Shown: one piece after another, positions 32,903 through 40,083 of the stretch
Position numbering within the stretch: the stretch's first letter is position 1
Layout: every line of letters begins with the position of its first letter
Origin: an uncultured Peptococcaceae bacterium
GTDB lineage: Bacteria; Bacillota; Peptococcia; Peptococcales; Peptococcaceae
Length of the DNA stretch: 40,661 bases
NCBI GenBank assembly: GCA_937976375.1
Contig: CALJRU010000035.1
Location: forward strand, 1-40,661
Direction: 5' to 3'
The notes under the pieces: generated by a model
Database searches by the model: none
Told to the model about the DNA's origin: nothing
What the model saw: only the letters and a program-made list of their open reading frames with translations
Position numbers and translations under genes: made by a program

Positions 32903-32935
32903 AAAAAATGAGCCCTGCAGTGAGGGCTCATTTTA
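32903..32935 (-). terminator. Terminator of the desulfoferrodoxin operon
   Basis: TGAGCCCT and AGGGCTCA around a 6-base loop, with A and T tracts on either side. It lies 15 bases past the dfx stop on the minus strand. Confidence 0.85.
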
Positions 32936-32949
32936 TAGGACGGATTCCT

Positions 32950-33327
32950 TTATACTTCTGTTATCCACAGGCCGTGGAGGTTGCAGTAAGCGTAGACGGC
33001 GATGGCTTTGTCGCTTTTGAGGCAGAATTCTGCGTGTGGGGCATCGCCAGCCTTGAAGGCTTTGCGCTGACCGCCGTGTTCGGTCTGAACAAAGATCCAT
33101 TCGATGAGATGGGTATCGATCATTGGATGGTCGACACTGCCAACGTTGACAGTGAGGATGTCATCGGTTACAGTAACGACAGGGAGATGTTTTTCGCCAC
33201 TGGCTTCGACGGTGTTTGGTGTCAGTTCTTCCATTTTTTCACCGCAGCAGATCAGTGGTACGCCGGAGTCATGGACCATGCCGACGAGGTTGCCGCATTT
33301 ACGGCAGATACGGAATTTGTTGCTCAT
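32950..33327 (-). CDS. dfx: Desulfoferrodoxin (superoxide reductase)
   Basis: A 125-residue two-iron superoxide reductase. The N-terminal desulforedoxin centre uses Cys8, Cys11, Cys27 and Cys28. The catalytic centre has Glu45-Lys46-His47, His67, His73, Cys115 and His118 in the canonical order. It reduces superoxide to peroxide without making oxygen, which suits an anaerobe; rubrerythrin (38.7 kb) would remove the peroxide. The gene starts within the stop of the DUF134 gene (4-base overlap). GGAGG lies 7 bases upstream of the ATG. Confidence 0.96.
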   Translation of the reverse strand: MSNKFRICRKCGNLVGMVHDSGVPLICCGEKMEELTPNTVEASGEKHLPVVTVTDDILTVNVGSVDHPMIDTHLIEWIFVQTEHGGQRKAFKAGDAPHAEFCLKSDKAIAVYAYCNLHGLWITEV

Positions 33328-33725
33328 TGTTGTTCCTCCTGTTCAAAAGTCGTGGGCGATACATTACATGGTGCCTGTGTGTGCTGAAATGGGCGTTTGT
33401 GGCAAGCGTGGCAGCCACAGTGACCACCGTTGCCGTCGCAGACTTGGTAGTCGCCGCCTTCAATACGGATGGGCCGTCCTTCAACAAGGGCAATGGCCAG
33501 TTTTTTGCGGGCGTCGTTGTAGATGCCCTGCACGGTTGAGCGGGCAATCTGCATGTTGATGCCGCATTCTTCCTGAGACAGGTCCTGGAGATCGATCAGG
33601 CGAATGGCCTCAAATTCATCGACCGTCAGAATGACGGCGTTGTCGCAGGCGGTTTTGCCTGCTGGAATAAATTCTTTCGTATCAGGGAGTTGACATACCC
33701 TTCTGCATTTTTTTGGTCGTGCCAC
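33324..33725 (-). CDS. DUF134 (UPF0251) helix-turn-helix protein
   Basis: A 133-residue protein of the DUF134 family. The N-terminal ARPKKCRRVC motif precedes a sigma-70-region-4-like helix-turn-helix (about 38-90: LTVDEFEAIRLID, IARSTVQGIYNDARKKLA). The C-terminal tail holds a cysteine cluster (CDGNGGHCGCHACH), likely a metal or redox site. GTG 33725 is preferred, because GAGGGTG lies 5 bases upstream; the ATG at 33740 forms part of that site. Coupling to dfx suggests that it regulates redox genes, perhaps this operon. That is inference. Confidence 0.85.
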   Translation of the reverse strand: MARPKKCRRVCQLPDTKEFIPAGKTACDNAVILTVDEFEAIRLIDLQDLSQEECGINMQIARSTVQGIYNDARKKLAIALVEGRPIRIEGGDYQVCDGNGGHCGCHACHKRPFQHTQAPCNVSPTTFEQEEQQ

Positions 33726-33746
33726 ATGTTTCACCCTCATTCATCA

Positions 33747-33776
33747 TTACAAGGCATTTCTTATTTTCAGTATATA
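33747..33776 (+). promoter_or_regulatory. Promoter of the Crp/Fnr gene
   Basis: TTACAA (33747-33752), 18 bases, TATATA (33771-33776), in the region shared with the divergent DUF134-dfx operon. Confidence 0.5.
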
Positions 33777-33819
33777 AAAGATGATCGTGGCTGTCAATTA
33801 TCTCAATGGAGGTTTGCTT

Positions 33820-34482
33820 ATGGGAATCGAACAAGGGCTGCCGTTTTGGCAGGCGCTGACTGCCAACCAGCAGGAAATGCTTCGCGGGGCTGCGACGCTG
33901 CGCACAGTAGCGCCAGGCACGGTGCTGCATGTCGGCGGGCGGGACTGCACGGGTCTTCTGCTGTTGGAGAGCGGCCAGCTGCGTGTGTATAGTTTGTCAC
34001 CGGAAGGAAGGGAAATCACGCTGTATCGTTTGCTCGCCGGGGAACTTTGCCTGTTTTCGGCGCCCTGTGTGCTGCACAGCATTCGCTTTGATGTAACCAT
34101 CGAGGCGGTGCAGCCGTCTTCATTTTGGCTGATTCCTGCTGAAGTGTACAGCGCGCTGATGGCGCAGTCGGCAGCAGTGGCCAATACAACCAATGAGATT
34201 ATGGCACGCCGTTTTTCCGAGGTGATGTGGCTTTTGGAGCAGATTCTGTGGCAGAGCATGGACAAGCGCCTTGCGGCGCTGCTTTTGGAAGAAGCGGCCT
34301 TGAACGGCAGCATGACGCTGAAAACGACCCATGAGGTGCTGGCCAATCATCTTGGCACAGCGCGTGAAGTGGTGACGCGGATGCTGCGCTATTTTCAGTC
34401 TGAAGGCATGGTGCAGTTGTCGCGCGGCAGCGTGACGATTATGGACGAGGCAGCGCTGCAGGCGCTGGCCGAACAGCTTTAA
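33820..34482 (+). CDS. Crp/Fnr family transcriptional regulator
   Basis: A 220-residue regulator with an N-terminal cyclic-nucleotide-like beta barrel (about 15-120) and a C-terminal winged helix (about 150-215). The recognition region contains TTHEVLANHLGTAREVVTRML. There is no four-Cys N-terminal cluster as in Fnr; scattered Cys (about 46, 69 and 75) might serve a redox role but are not a recognised motif. GGAGG is 7 bases before the ATG. It is divergent from dfx and convergent with a membrane Fe-S gene, so redox control is a reasonable guess. Confidence 0.88.
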   Translation: MGIEQGLPFWQALTANQQEMLRGAATLRTVAPGTVLHVGGRDCTGLLLLESGQLRVYSLSPEGREITLYRLLAGELCLFSAPCVLHSIRFDVTIEAVQPSSFWLIPAEVYSALMAQSAAVANTTNEIMARRFSEVMWLLEQILWQSMDKRLAALLLEEAALNGSMTLKTTHEVLANHLGTAREVVTRMLRYFQSEGMVQLSRGSVTIMDEAALQALAEQL

Positions 34483-35093
34483 CGGAGAGGCAGGGGACCT
34501 GGCAGCAGGTCCTTTTTTTCATGGCCGGAGGCCTTGGCTTTGCAGATGAGCTGAGTCATCGTGCCCATTGGGCAGTACACACACCAGCTGCGTGGCTTGA
34601 AGGCAGCCATGGTGGCGAAGCCGAGAACGGTCGAGGTGAGCATGACACTGTAAAAGCCGAAGGCAAATTGTGCCACGCCTTGGCTGAAAAGCGTGCCATG
34701 ATAAGCCCAGTGCCAAGGCAGGCGGAAGGTCCAGAGCAGGGTCACAGCCTGACTGAGGCTGTGGGTGCCGGCAAAGACGAGGGCGGTGCTCCAGAGCATT
34801 TGGAAGAACATGATGAAAAAGAAGATGAGGAAGCCGTAGCGGAAGGCTTTGCTTTTCATCCATGCTGGCACATCCCGTTTGCGGGAGAGGCCGAAGCGGC
34901 CGCCGATGAGGCTGAAAAGCTGTCCGCGTCCGCAGTAGCGGTTGCAGTAGGCTTTGCTGCCTTTGGCGGTGGCGATGATCAGGGGGATAAAGAAGCAAAG
35001 AAGTCCGAGCCAGGCGAAGAGAATGTTGAAAAAGCCCAGCACCAGATAGGTGAGCGAAACGATCCACATATAGTCGTACCAATGCTTGGTCAT
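34479..35093 (-). CDS. NapH-like membrane Fe-S protein
   Basis: A 204-residue membrane protein with about five helices. It carries a Cys50-x3-Cys54-GRGQ motif after helix 2 and a WCVYCPMGT motif near 175 after the last helix. This layout is that of NapH/NosR-type membrane electron-transfer modules, which move electrons between quinol, ferredoxin and extracytoplasmic partners. ATG 35093 overlaps the stop of the preceding ferredoxin gene, and AAGGAGG lies 9 bases upstream. Stops of this gene and of the Crp/Fnr gene overlap by 4 bases. A competing frame over this region shows no family features. Confidence 0.78.
   Translation of the reverse strand: MTKHWYDYMWIVSLTYLVLGFFNILFAWLGLLCFFIPLIIATAKGSKAYCNRYCGRGQLFSLIGGRFGLSRKRDVPAWMKSKAFRYGFLIFFFIMFFQMLWSTALVFAGTHSLSQAVTLLWTFRLPWHWAYHGTLFSQGVAQFAFGFYSVMLTSTVLGFATMAAFKPRSWCVYCPMGTMTQLICKAKASGHEKKDLLPGPLPLR
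34494..34520. terminator. Terminator shared by convergent genes, inside coding sequence
   Basis: GGACCTG, a GCAG loop and CAGGTCC, then seven T, 12 bases after the Crp/Fnr stop. The same bases encode the last residues of the convergent membrane Fe-S protein. Confidence 0.85.
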
Positions 35094-35302
35094 ACCCATT
35101 CCTCCTTGATATCGATGACTGAGGCTGGACATTCGCGGGCGCAGAGTCCGCAGCCGACGCAACGTGCAGTGTCCACCTGAGCGACAACACCGCGCCATAC
35201 CTGAATGGCCTGGCGTGGGCAAACTTTGACGCAGCAGCCGCAGGCAACGCAATGGCCCTGATCGACGTGAGCTCTGCGGCGTTTTTTAGCAGTGACTTCC
35301 AT
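35090..35302 (-). CDS. Two-cluster 4Fe-4S ferredoxin
   Basis: A 70-residue ferredoxin with Cys18/21/24/28 and Cys48/51/54/58, each ending Cys-Pro, for two [4Fe-4S] clusters, and a basic N-terminus. GGAGG is 11 bases before the ATG. The stop overlaps the start of the membrane Fe-S gene (ATGA), so the two act together, probably with the ferredoxin feeding electrons to the membrane protein. Confidence 0.92.
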   Translation of the reverse strand: MEVTAKKRRRAHVDQGHCVACGCCVKVCPRQAIQVWRGVVAQVDTARCVGCGLCARECPASVIDIKEEWV

Positions 35303-35362
35303 CAGTGATTGTACCTCCTTGTGTTTGTACGTTTATGATAGCAGAAGCGTGCGGCATGTTCT

Positions 35363-35375
35363 GTGACCTTGTCAC
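35363..35375. promoter_or_regulatory. Possible Crp/Fnr-type operator
   Basis: GTGAC and GTCAC flank CTT, a perfect 13-base palindrome in the divergent region between the ferredoxin operon and the flavodoxin lipoprotein gene. The half-site resembles that of Crp/Fnr proteins, though the centre is shorter than usual. Tentative. Confidence 0.35.
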
Positions 35376-35390
35376 CATAGGAAGCGGCCG

Positions 35391-35419
35391 TTGCGAAAAA
35401 AAGCAAGATAGGGTATGAT
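35391..35419 (+). promoter_or_regulatory. Promoter of the flavodoxin lipoprotein operon
   Basis: TTGCGA (35391-35396), 17 bases, TATGAT (35414-35419). Confidence 0.7.
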
Positions 35420-35451
35420 TTTTTTAGATTGAAGGAGGAGGGACGCTTATT

Positions 35452-36168
35452 ATGAAGAAAAAGGTTGTGCTCAGCATGCTGGCGTTGGGATTGGTGATGC
35501 TGCTTGCCGCTTGTGGTCAGGATGAACAGACGGAAAGCGCGCCAGCATCGAGCGTCAGTGAAACAAGCTCGGCGCCAGCGGAAGATGCCGATGCTGGTGC
35601 CACTGGTGGCACCTTGGTGGCGGTGTTTTCGTGGGCGAGCAACACCACCCTGCCAGAGAATGTGGACATGACCACTTCGGCGACGCTCAATAAAAGCAGC
35701 GCTGGCGTGGTGGGTGATACGCAGCTGATGGCGCAGACAGCGGCTGAAGCAACGGGCGGCGATTATTTTGAAATCCTTTGTGAGACACCATATCCGTCCG
35801 ATGAAGATGCCACCTATGAACAAGCCAAGCAGGAGCAGCTTGACCAGGCGCGTCCAGCGCTGGCGACACAAGTGGACAATATGGATGATTACAGCACTAT
35901 TGTTCTCGTGTATCCGAACTGGTGGGGCGGGCTGCCAATGCCGGTGTGCAGCTTTTTAGAAGCCTATGATTTTTCGAAGAAAACGATCATTCCCGTGTGC
36001 TGCTATGAAGCAGAGGACAGCGGCGCTGGCACAAGCCGCGACGAGATTGCCAAACTCTGTGATGCCTATGTAACTGCTGGGTACAATCTGCGGGGCAATG
36101 CAGCAGCCACCAGCGGCACACGCACCGATTTTATGAATTGGCTGAATGATTTGCCGGTGAATTACTGA
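35452..36168 (+). CDS. Flavodoxin-fold lipoprotein
   Basis: A 238-residue protein with a lipoprotein signal peptide: a basic start, a hydrophobic core and lipobox LLAAC with the lipidated Cys21. A Ser/Ala/Glu-rich tether (about 22-50) follows, then a flavodoxin-like domain (about 53-235). The first strand LVAVFSW leads to the FMN-phosphate loop (SNTT), and YPNWWGGLP near 160 is the typical second FMN loop of this flavodoxin group. It should be an FMN protein on the outer face of the membrane. GGAGGAGGG precedes the ATG. The nearby divergent ferredoxin/NapH-like pair is a plausible electron donor. It overlaps the next gene by one base. Confidence 0.88.
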   Translation: MKKKVVLSMLALGLVMLLAACGQDEQTESAPASSVSETSSAPAEDADAGATGGTLVAVFSWASNTTLPENVDMTTSATLNKSSAGVVGDTQLMAQTAAEATGGDYFEILCETPYPSDEDATYEQAKQEQLDQARPALATQVDNMDDYSTIVLVYPNWWGGLPMPVCSFLEAYDFSKKTIIPVCCYEAEDSGAGTSRDEIAKLCDAYVTAGYNLRGNAAATSGTRTDFMNWLNDLPVNY

Positions 36169-36725
36169 TGCAGGCGTTTCGTGTCATCTATAGCCGCCGT
36201 AGCTCTATCAGCATTCAGCTTGCTTTTGATGGCGGCATCATTGTGCGCGCTCCGCAAGGTATGAGCGAGGCTGCTGTGCGCCGTTTTGTTGACAGCAAGC
36301 GGGACTGGATCGAAAAAAAGCGTGCTCAGCTGGCAGCCGGACAGCGTGCCTGGGGTGGTGATGTGCTGACGCCGGCTGAGCTGGCGTCGCTGAAAGCGCA
36401 GGCACAGCAAGACCTGGCTGCGCGAGTGACGCGCTGGGCGCCGCGTGTCGGGGCGCAGCCGCAGGCGATGCATATCCGCGCCCAGCATACCCTTTGGGGC
36501 AGCTGCTCCTCTAAAGGACGCCTCAGTTTCAATGCGCTGCTGATGTTGGCACCGGAGGCGGTGCGCGATTATGTGGTGGTGCATGAACTTTGCCATTTGA
36601 AAGAAATGAATCATTCCTCCCGTTTTTGGGCAGAGGTGGAACGTGTTCTTCCCGATTATCACATTGGGCACGATTGGCTCAAGGCCAACGGCCACGCACT
36701 TTTACAAAGGAACCCACGATCATGA
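36168..36725 (+). CDS. YgjP-like (DUF45) zinc metallopeptidase
   Basis: A 185-residue protein of the YgjP/DUF45 family (M48-related fold). The zinc motif is His139-Glu140-x2-His143, with His149 in a conserved EMNHSSRFW segment, and GSCSSKGRLSFN near 112-123 is the family hallmark. The start shares a base with the previous stop (TGATG) and the stop overlaps yaaA by 4 bases, so these genes are translationally coupled. Substrate unknown. Confidence 0.9.
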   Translation: MQAFRVIYSRRSSISIQLAFDGGIIVRAPQGMSEAAVRRFVDSKRDWIEKKRAQLAAGQRAWGGDVLTPAELASLKAQAQQDLAARVTRWAPRVGAQPQAMHIRAQHTLWGSCSSKGRLSFNALLMLAPEAVRDYVVVHELCHLKEMNHSSRFWAEVERVLPDYHIGHDWLKANGHALLQRNPRS

Positions 36726-37462
36726 AGATTATTATTTCCCCTGCAAAGAAAATGACCATCGACAGCGACACCCTGCCGGCACTGTCACAGCCGATTTTTA
36801 CTGCCGATGCGGCGCATTTGGCGGAGACGCTTCGCGCCATGGATGCCAAAGCATTGCAGAAACTGTGGCAGTGCAGCGACAAGCTCACTGCCGAAAATTT
36901 GGACCGTCTTGCGGTATTTGATCCAGCCAAGGCACAAACGCCGGCGCTACTTGCCTATGAAGGGCTGCAATACCAGCATCTTGCGGCATCGGTGCTGGAC
37001 CGTGATGCACTCGCGTACCTCCAGGGGCATCTGCGCATTCTCTCAGGCATGTATGGGGTGTTGCGGCCGTTCGATGCGGTCATGCCTTATCGCCTGGAAA
37101 TGCAGGCAAAGCTCTCCTGCGATGGCGCGCGGGATCTCTATGCCTATTGGGGCAGCCGTCTGTATGATGCGTTGGATGCGCGCGATGGCATCATTCTCAA
37201 CCTGGCTTCAGAAGAATACGCTCGCGCCATTCGTCCTTATTGCGGCCCAAACGATCGCATGATCACGGTGCGCTTCGGTGAAATCATCGATGGCCGTGTG
37301 AAGCAGAAAGGCACCTTTGCCAAAATGGCGCGTGGTGAGATGGTGCGTTTTATGGCCGAGCAGCAGATCGCCGATCTATCGCAGCTGGTGCAATTTGATG
37401 CTTTGGGGCTGCGTTATGAGGCGGCGCTGAGCGATGATAAGACAATGATATTTGTGAAATAA
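36722..37462 (+). CDS. yaaA: Peroxide stress protein YaaA (DUF328)
   Basis: A 246-residue YaaA protein of normal length. It opens with MKIIISPAKKM and contains the conserved YEGLQYQ, ILSGMYGVLRPFD and NLASEEY segments. In Escherichia coli YaaA lowers intracellular unincorporated iron during peroxide stress and has DNA-binding ability. AAAGGA lies 8 bases upstream of the ATG. Location with dfx, rubrerythrin and a PerR-like gene suits an oxygen-defence role. Confidence 0.95.
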   Translation: MKIIISPAKKMTIDSDTLPALSQPIFTADAAHLAETLRAMDAKALQKLWQCSDKLTAENLDRLAVFDPAKAQTPALLAYEGLQYQHLAASVLDRDALAYLQGHLRILSGMYGVLRPFDAVMPYRLEMQAKLSCDGARDLYAYWGSRLYDALDARDGIILNLASEEYARAIRPYCGPNDRMITVRFGEIIDGRVKQKGTFAKMARGEMVRFMAEQQIADLSQLVQFDALGLRYEAALSDDKTMIFVK

Positions 37463-37475
37463 AGAGGAGTTTTGT

Positions 37476-38108
37476 ATGAACATTGATACCTTTATCGATA
37501 CTGTAATGACCAGCGGGCGGCCCTATGCTGTCAGTGAAAACCGCGATCTTGGCGCACGCCAGCGCAAGGCGCACCGCCTTTGCTGGGAATACAACCGCAC
37601 CAACCCGGATGACAAAGACCGTCAACAGGAAATTTTGCGGGATCTTTTCGGCACCATGGAAGGGCCTGTCGGCATTCAGCCGAATTTCCAATGTGACTAT
37701 GGCTTTAACATCCATTTCCATGGCTTTGCGTTTTTAAATTACAATTGCGTTATTTTAGATACGGCGCCCGTACATATTGGCAACGCGGTGTTCATTGCAC
37801 CAGGCACCATCATCAGCTGTGCTGGCCACGCCATGGATGCTCAGCAGCGTACCCGCGAGGCTGTCGGTGTATCTGCGCCAATCGTCATTGAAGATGAAGT
37901 GTGGATCGGTGCCAACTGCACCATTTGTCCTGGGGTGACCATTGGCCGCGGCAGCGTCATCGGTGCTGGCAGTGTGGTTGTTCGTGACATCCCAGCCGGC
38001 GTGGTTGCTTTTGGCAACCCCTGCCGCGTGCATCGCCCGCTGACCGACGCAGACAAGCTTCAGCCAGAGGAAATCGTTCGTCTGGACGGTCCGGGATGGG
38101 AACAATAA
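37476..38108 (+). CDS. Maltose/galactoside O-acetyltransferase family
   Basis: A 210-residue acetyltransferase of the left-handed beta-helix (hexapeptide) class. An N-terminal Mac domain (about 8-60) is followed by hexapeptide repeats (about 70-190), with the catalytic His in CAGHAMDA near 114. The pattern is that of Maa/LacA trimers, which acetylate sugars to allow export or detoxification. AGAGGAG is 6 bases before the ATG and 13 bases after the yaaA stop, so it is probably the last gene of the operon. Confidence 0.92.
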   Translation: MNIDTFIDTVMTSGRPYAVSENRDLGARQRKAHRLCWEYNRTNPDDKDRQQEILRDLFGTMEGPVGIQPNFQCDYGFNIHFHGFAFLNYNCVILDTAPVHIGNAVFIAPGTIISCAGHAMDAQQRTREAVGVSAPIVIEDEVWIGANCTICPGVTIGRGSVIGAGSVVVRDIPAGVVAFGNPCRVHRPLTDADKLQPEEIVRLDGPGWEQ

Positions 38109-38118
38109 GTTTCGAATA

Positions 38119-38152
38119 CAGCAAGTCTGAAAAAGGCTTGCTGTTTTTTTTT
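38119..38152 (+). terminator. Terminator after the acetyltransferase gene
   Basis: CAGCAAG and CTTGCTG arms with a short loop, then nine T. Confidence 0.9.
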
Positions 38153-38172
38153 GAAAAAAAGAAGGAGTCTGC

Positions 38173-38201
38173 TTGACAAATTAAATTAGAATCATTATAA
38201 T
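38173..38201 (+). promoter_or_regulatory. Consensus promoter of the perR-like/rubrerythrin operon
   Basis: TTGACA (38173-38178), exactly 17 bases, TATAAT (38196-38201). Confidence 0.93.
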
Positions 38202-38221
38202 AAATTTAGAACAGTTCTAAA
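38186..38221. promoter_or_regulatory. Two Fur/PerR-type operator boxes
   Basis: TTAGAATCATTATAA (38186-38200) matches the PerR-box consensus TTATAATnATTATAA with one difference and covers the -10 box. TTTAGAACAGTTCTAAA (38205-38221) is a perfect 17-base palindrome of similar type at the transcription start. Together they indicate autoregulation by the Fur-family protein encoded next. Confidence 0.85.
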
Positions 38222-38237
38222 AAATAAGGTGGTAGCT

Positions 38238-38618
38238 ATGACCAAGTATGAAAAAGCCATTTACGAGATCGTCGACAATTCTCGTGATCATCTGACCGCT
38301 GAACAGGTGTTGGCGGCCTTGAGAGAAAAATTTCCTGCTGTTTCGCAGGCCACTGTGTATAACAACCTCAAAAAACTCTGTGAAGAAGGGCTTATTCGTA
38401 AGCTGTCTTTTCCAGGGACGAGGGATCGTTACGATCGCATCCAACGTCACGACCATTTAATTTGTCAGCGTTGCGGACGTTTGGCGGACGTATCATTTGA
38501 GGATCTTACCGCACCATTGCGGACACAGCTGGGAGAAGACATTTTGTCCTACGATCTGAAAGTTTACTATATTTGTCCAGAGTGCCGACAAGCGGCAGCG
38601 GAGGACGACACACCCTGA
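38238..38618 (+). CDS. perR: Fur-family peroxide regulator, PerR-like
   Basis: A 126-residue Fur-family repressor with a winged helix at about 5-70 (TAEQVLAAL, SQATVYNNLKKL) and a metal/dimerisation domain. The HDHLICQRCG segment and the final CPEC supply two CxxC pairs for structural zinc. It is short, ending soon after the second CxxC. PerR assignment rests on the adjacent rubrerythrin and on the operator match; Fur or Zur cannot be excluded from the protein alone. AAGGTGG precedes ATG 38238. Confidence 0.8.
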   Translation: MTKYEKAIYEIVDNSRDHLTAEQVLAALREKFPAVSQATVYNNLKKLCEEGLIRKLSFPGTRDRYDRIQRHDHLICQRCGRLADVSFEDLTAPLRTQLGEDILSYDLKVYYICPECRQAAAEDDTP

Positions 38619-38653
38619 ACACACATGGTTGATATGAAAAGGAGAATAGGATT

Positions 38654-39313
38654 ATGAAAACATATAAATGCAAAGTATGCGGCGCTGAATTTCAGGTAGA
38701 AGACGGTGTAGAACCTGTTTGCCCAATCTGCAATGCCCGCGGTGATAAGCTGGAACTCGTAGAAGATGCGCCAAAGCACAACAAATATGCTGGCACCCAA
38801 ACGGAAAAGAACCTTGAAGCAGCTTTTGCTGGTGAATCCCAGGCGCGCAACAAATACACCTACTTTTCTTCTGTTGCGAAAAAAGAAGGCTATGAACAGA
38901 TCGCAGCCCTTTTCCTGAAGACAGCAGAAAACGAAAAAGAACATGCGAAGCTCTGGTTCAAAGAGCTTAATGGCATCGGTGACACAGCCGAAAATCTGCG
39001 CGCCGCTGCTGAAGGTGAAAACTACGAATGGACCGATATGTATGAAGGCTTCGCGCAGACTGCCGACGAAGAAGGCTTCCCAGAATTGGCAGAAAAGTTC
39101 CGTCTTGTGGCAGCCATCGAAAAACATCACGAAGATCGTTATCGTGCACTGCTCCACAATGTAGAAATGGCAGAAGTTTTTGCTAAGAGTGAAGTGAAGG
39201 TGTGGGAATGCCGTAATTGCGGCCATATCGTTGTTGGCACCAATGCGCCAGATGTCTGCCCAACCTGCGCACACCCACAGAGCTTCTTTGAAGTACACAG
39301 CGAAAATTATTGA
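38654..39313 (+). CDS. Rubrerythrin with rubredoxin domains at both ends
   Basis: A 219-residue non-haem iron peroxidase. The N-terminal rubredoxin-like domain (about 1-38) has YKCKVCG and CPIC. The ferritin-like di-iron domain (about 45-180) shows EAAFAGESQARNKY, ENEKEHAK and the AIEKHHEDRY helix. A second rubredoxin-like domain (about 185-215) has CRNCG and CPTC. Rubrerythrins reduce hydrogen peroxide with electrons from rubredoxin. Common forms carry the rubredoxin at only one end. The ATG is 35 bases after the regulator stop, with AAAGGAG in front, so both are in one transcript under the PerR-type boxes. Confidence 0.93.
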   Translation: MKTYKCKVCGAEFQVEDGVEPVCPICNARGDKLELVEDAPKHNKYAGTQTEKNLEAAFAGESQARNKYTYFSSVAKKEGYEQIAALFLKTAENEKEHAKLWFKELNGIGDTAENLRAAAEGENYEWTDMYEGFAQTADEEGFPELAEKFRLVAAIEKHHEDRYRALLHNVEMAEVFAKSEVKVWECRNCGHIVVGTNAPDVCPTCAHPQSFFEVHSENY

Positions 39314-39337
39314 GTTGTCAAATATTGCCTCCCCTGC

Positions 39338-39369
39338 GGCTGTCGGTGCAACCGACAGCCGTTCTCTTT
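39338..39369 (+). terminator. Terminator of the rubrerythrin operon
   Basis: GGCTGTCGGT, a 3-base loop and the exact complement, then GTTCTCTTT. Confidence 0.8.
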
Positions 39370-39373
39370 GCAG

Positions 39374-39424
39374 AAAAAAACGCCCTGCGGCGCGTGCCTC
39401 TGGTTGAGGACGCCGCAGGGCGTT
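39374..39424 (-). terminator. Terminator of the CBS-domain gene
   Basis: ACGCCCTGCGGCG pairs exactly with CGCCGCAGGGCGT around an 18-base loop. On the minus strand it is followed by seven T, 19 bases past the CBS stop. Confidence 0.9.
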
Positions 39425-39442
39425 GTTCGGTTTATGCTGTGA

Positions 39443-39955
39443 TCAATAGCCAAAGCCTTCGATGCAAGGTGCATCTGGGTCTTCGAGGTAATCTCTAAAG
39501 AGACCATTGATGATGTCGTTGCGGGTGATGAGACCGACAAGCTTGCCATCTTCACTGAGCACAGGCAGGTGTTTCAGGTGTTTTTTCTGCATGATTTCAG
39601 CCGTTCTGCGTACGGTATCTGCTTCGGAAACAGTGACAACGCGATGGGTGGCAGCGTTGTAGGCTGGTTTGTCAACACAGTTTTTGAGGAGCATGGTGAA
39701 ATAATTGGTGCAGATTTCTTTTGGATAACGGTATCTGTAGTTCTTGCTTTCCGTTTCGGCGAGACGGACATTGCTGACGACATAGTTTACAATGTCGCCG
39801 TCGGACAGAAACGCGGTCAAATTACCGTTTTCATCCACCATTGGCAAGCAACCGATTTCTTTGGTAGCAAATGTTTCGACCGCTTCACCGATGGTTGCTT
39901 TGTCGCTGAGAGTGACGATGTCTTTTATCATTACTTCTTTTACTAATACAGCCAT
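39443..39955 (-). CDS. CBS-domain pair protein
   Basis: A 170-residue soluble protein made of two CBS motifs. The first (about 5-60) contains LVKEVMIKDIVTL and GCLPMVDENG; the second (about 100-160) contains TVRRTAEIM and HLPVLSEDGKLVGLITRNDI. Together they form a Bateman module that binds adenosine nucleotides such as AMP, ATP or SAM. There is no fused enzymatic or transporter domain, so it probably senses energy state and acts on a partner encoded elsewhere. ATG 39955 follows GGGAGGG; an upstream in-frame ATG (40000) lacks a site. Confidence 0.9.
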   Translation of the reverse strand: MAVLVKEVMIKDIVTLSDKATIGEAVETFATKEIGCLPMVDENGNLTAFLSDGDIVNYVVSNVRLAETESKNYRYRYPKEICTNYFTMLLKNCVDKPAYNAATHRVVTVSEADTVRRTAEIMQKKHLKHLPVLSEDGKLVGLITRNDIINGLFRDYLEDPDAPCIEGFGY

Positions 39956-40083
39956 TGTTTTTCCCTCCCAAATTGGTGCAGGTCCGTAATTGACGGACAA
40001 TTTTGTCTTTTATACAAACAGTATAACATGTTTAAGTGTTTGCGTCTAGTTTTGAGCCATAGGGATAGCATAGGAAAAACGCA

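Noticed and set aside
31717..32931. A 404-codon antisense frame opposite ilvE
   Set aside because: It covers both the promoter and the terminator of ilvE and shows no recognisable domain; it is a by-product of ilvE codon bias.
34519..35247. An alternative 242-codon frame over the membrane Fe-S gene
   Set aside because: Its Arg/Ser/His-rich product has no membrane segments or motifs. The chosen frame has helices, Cys motifs, a ribosome site and the ATGA overlap with the ferredoxin gene.
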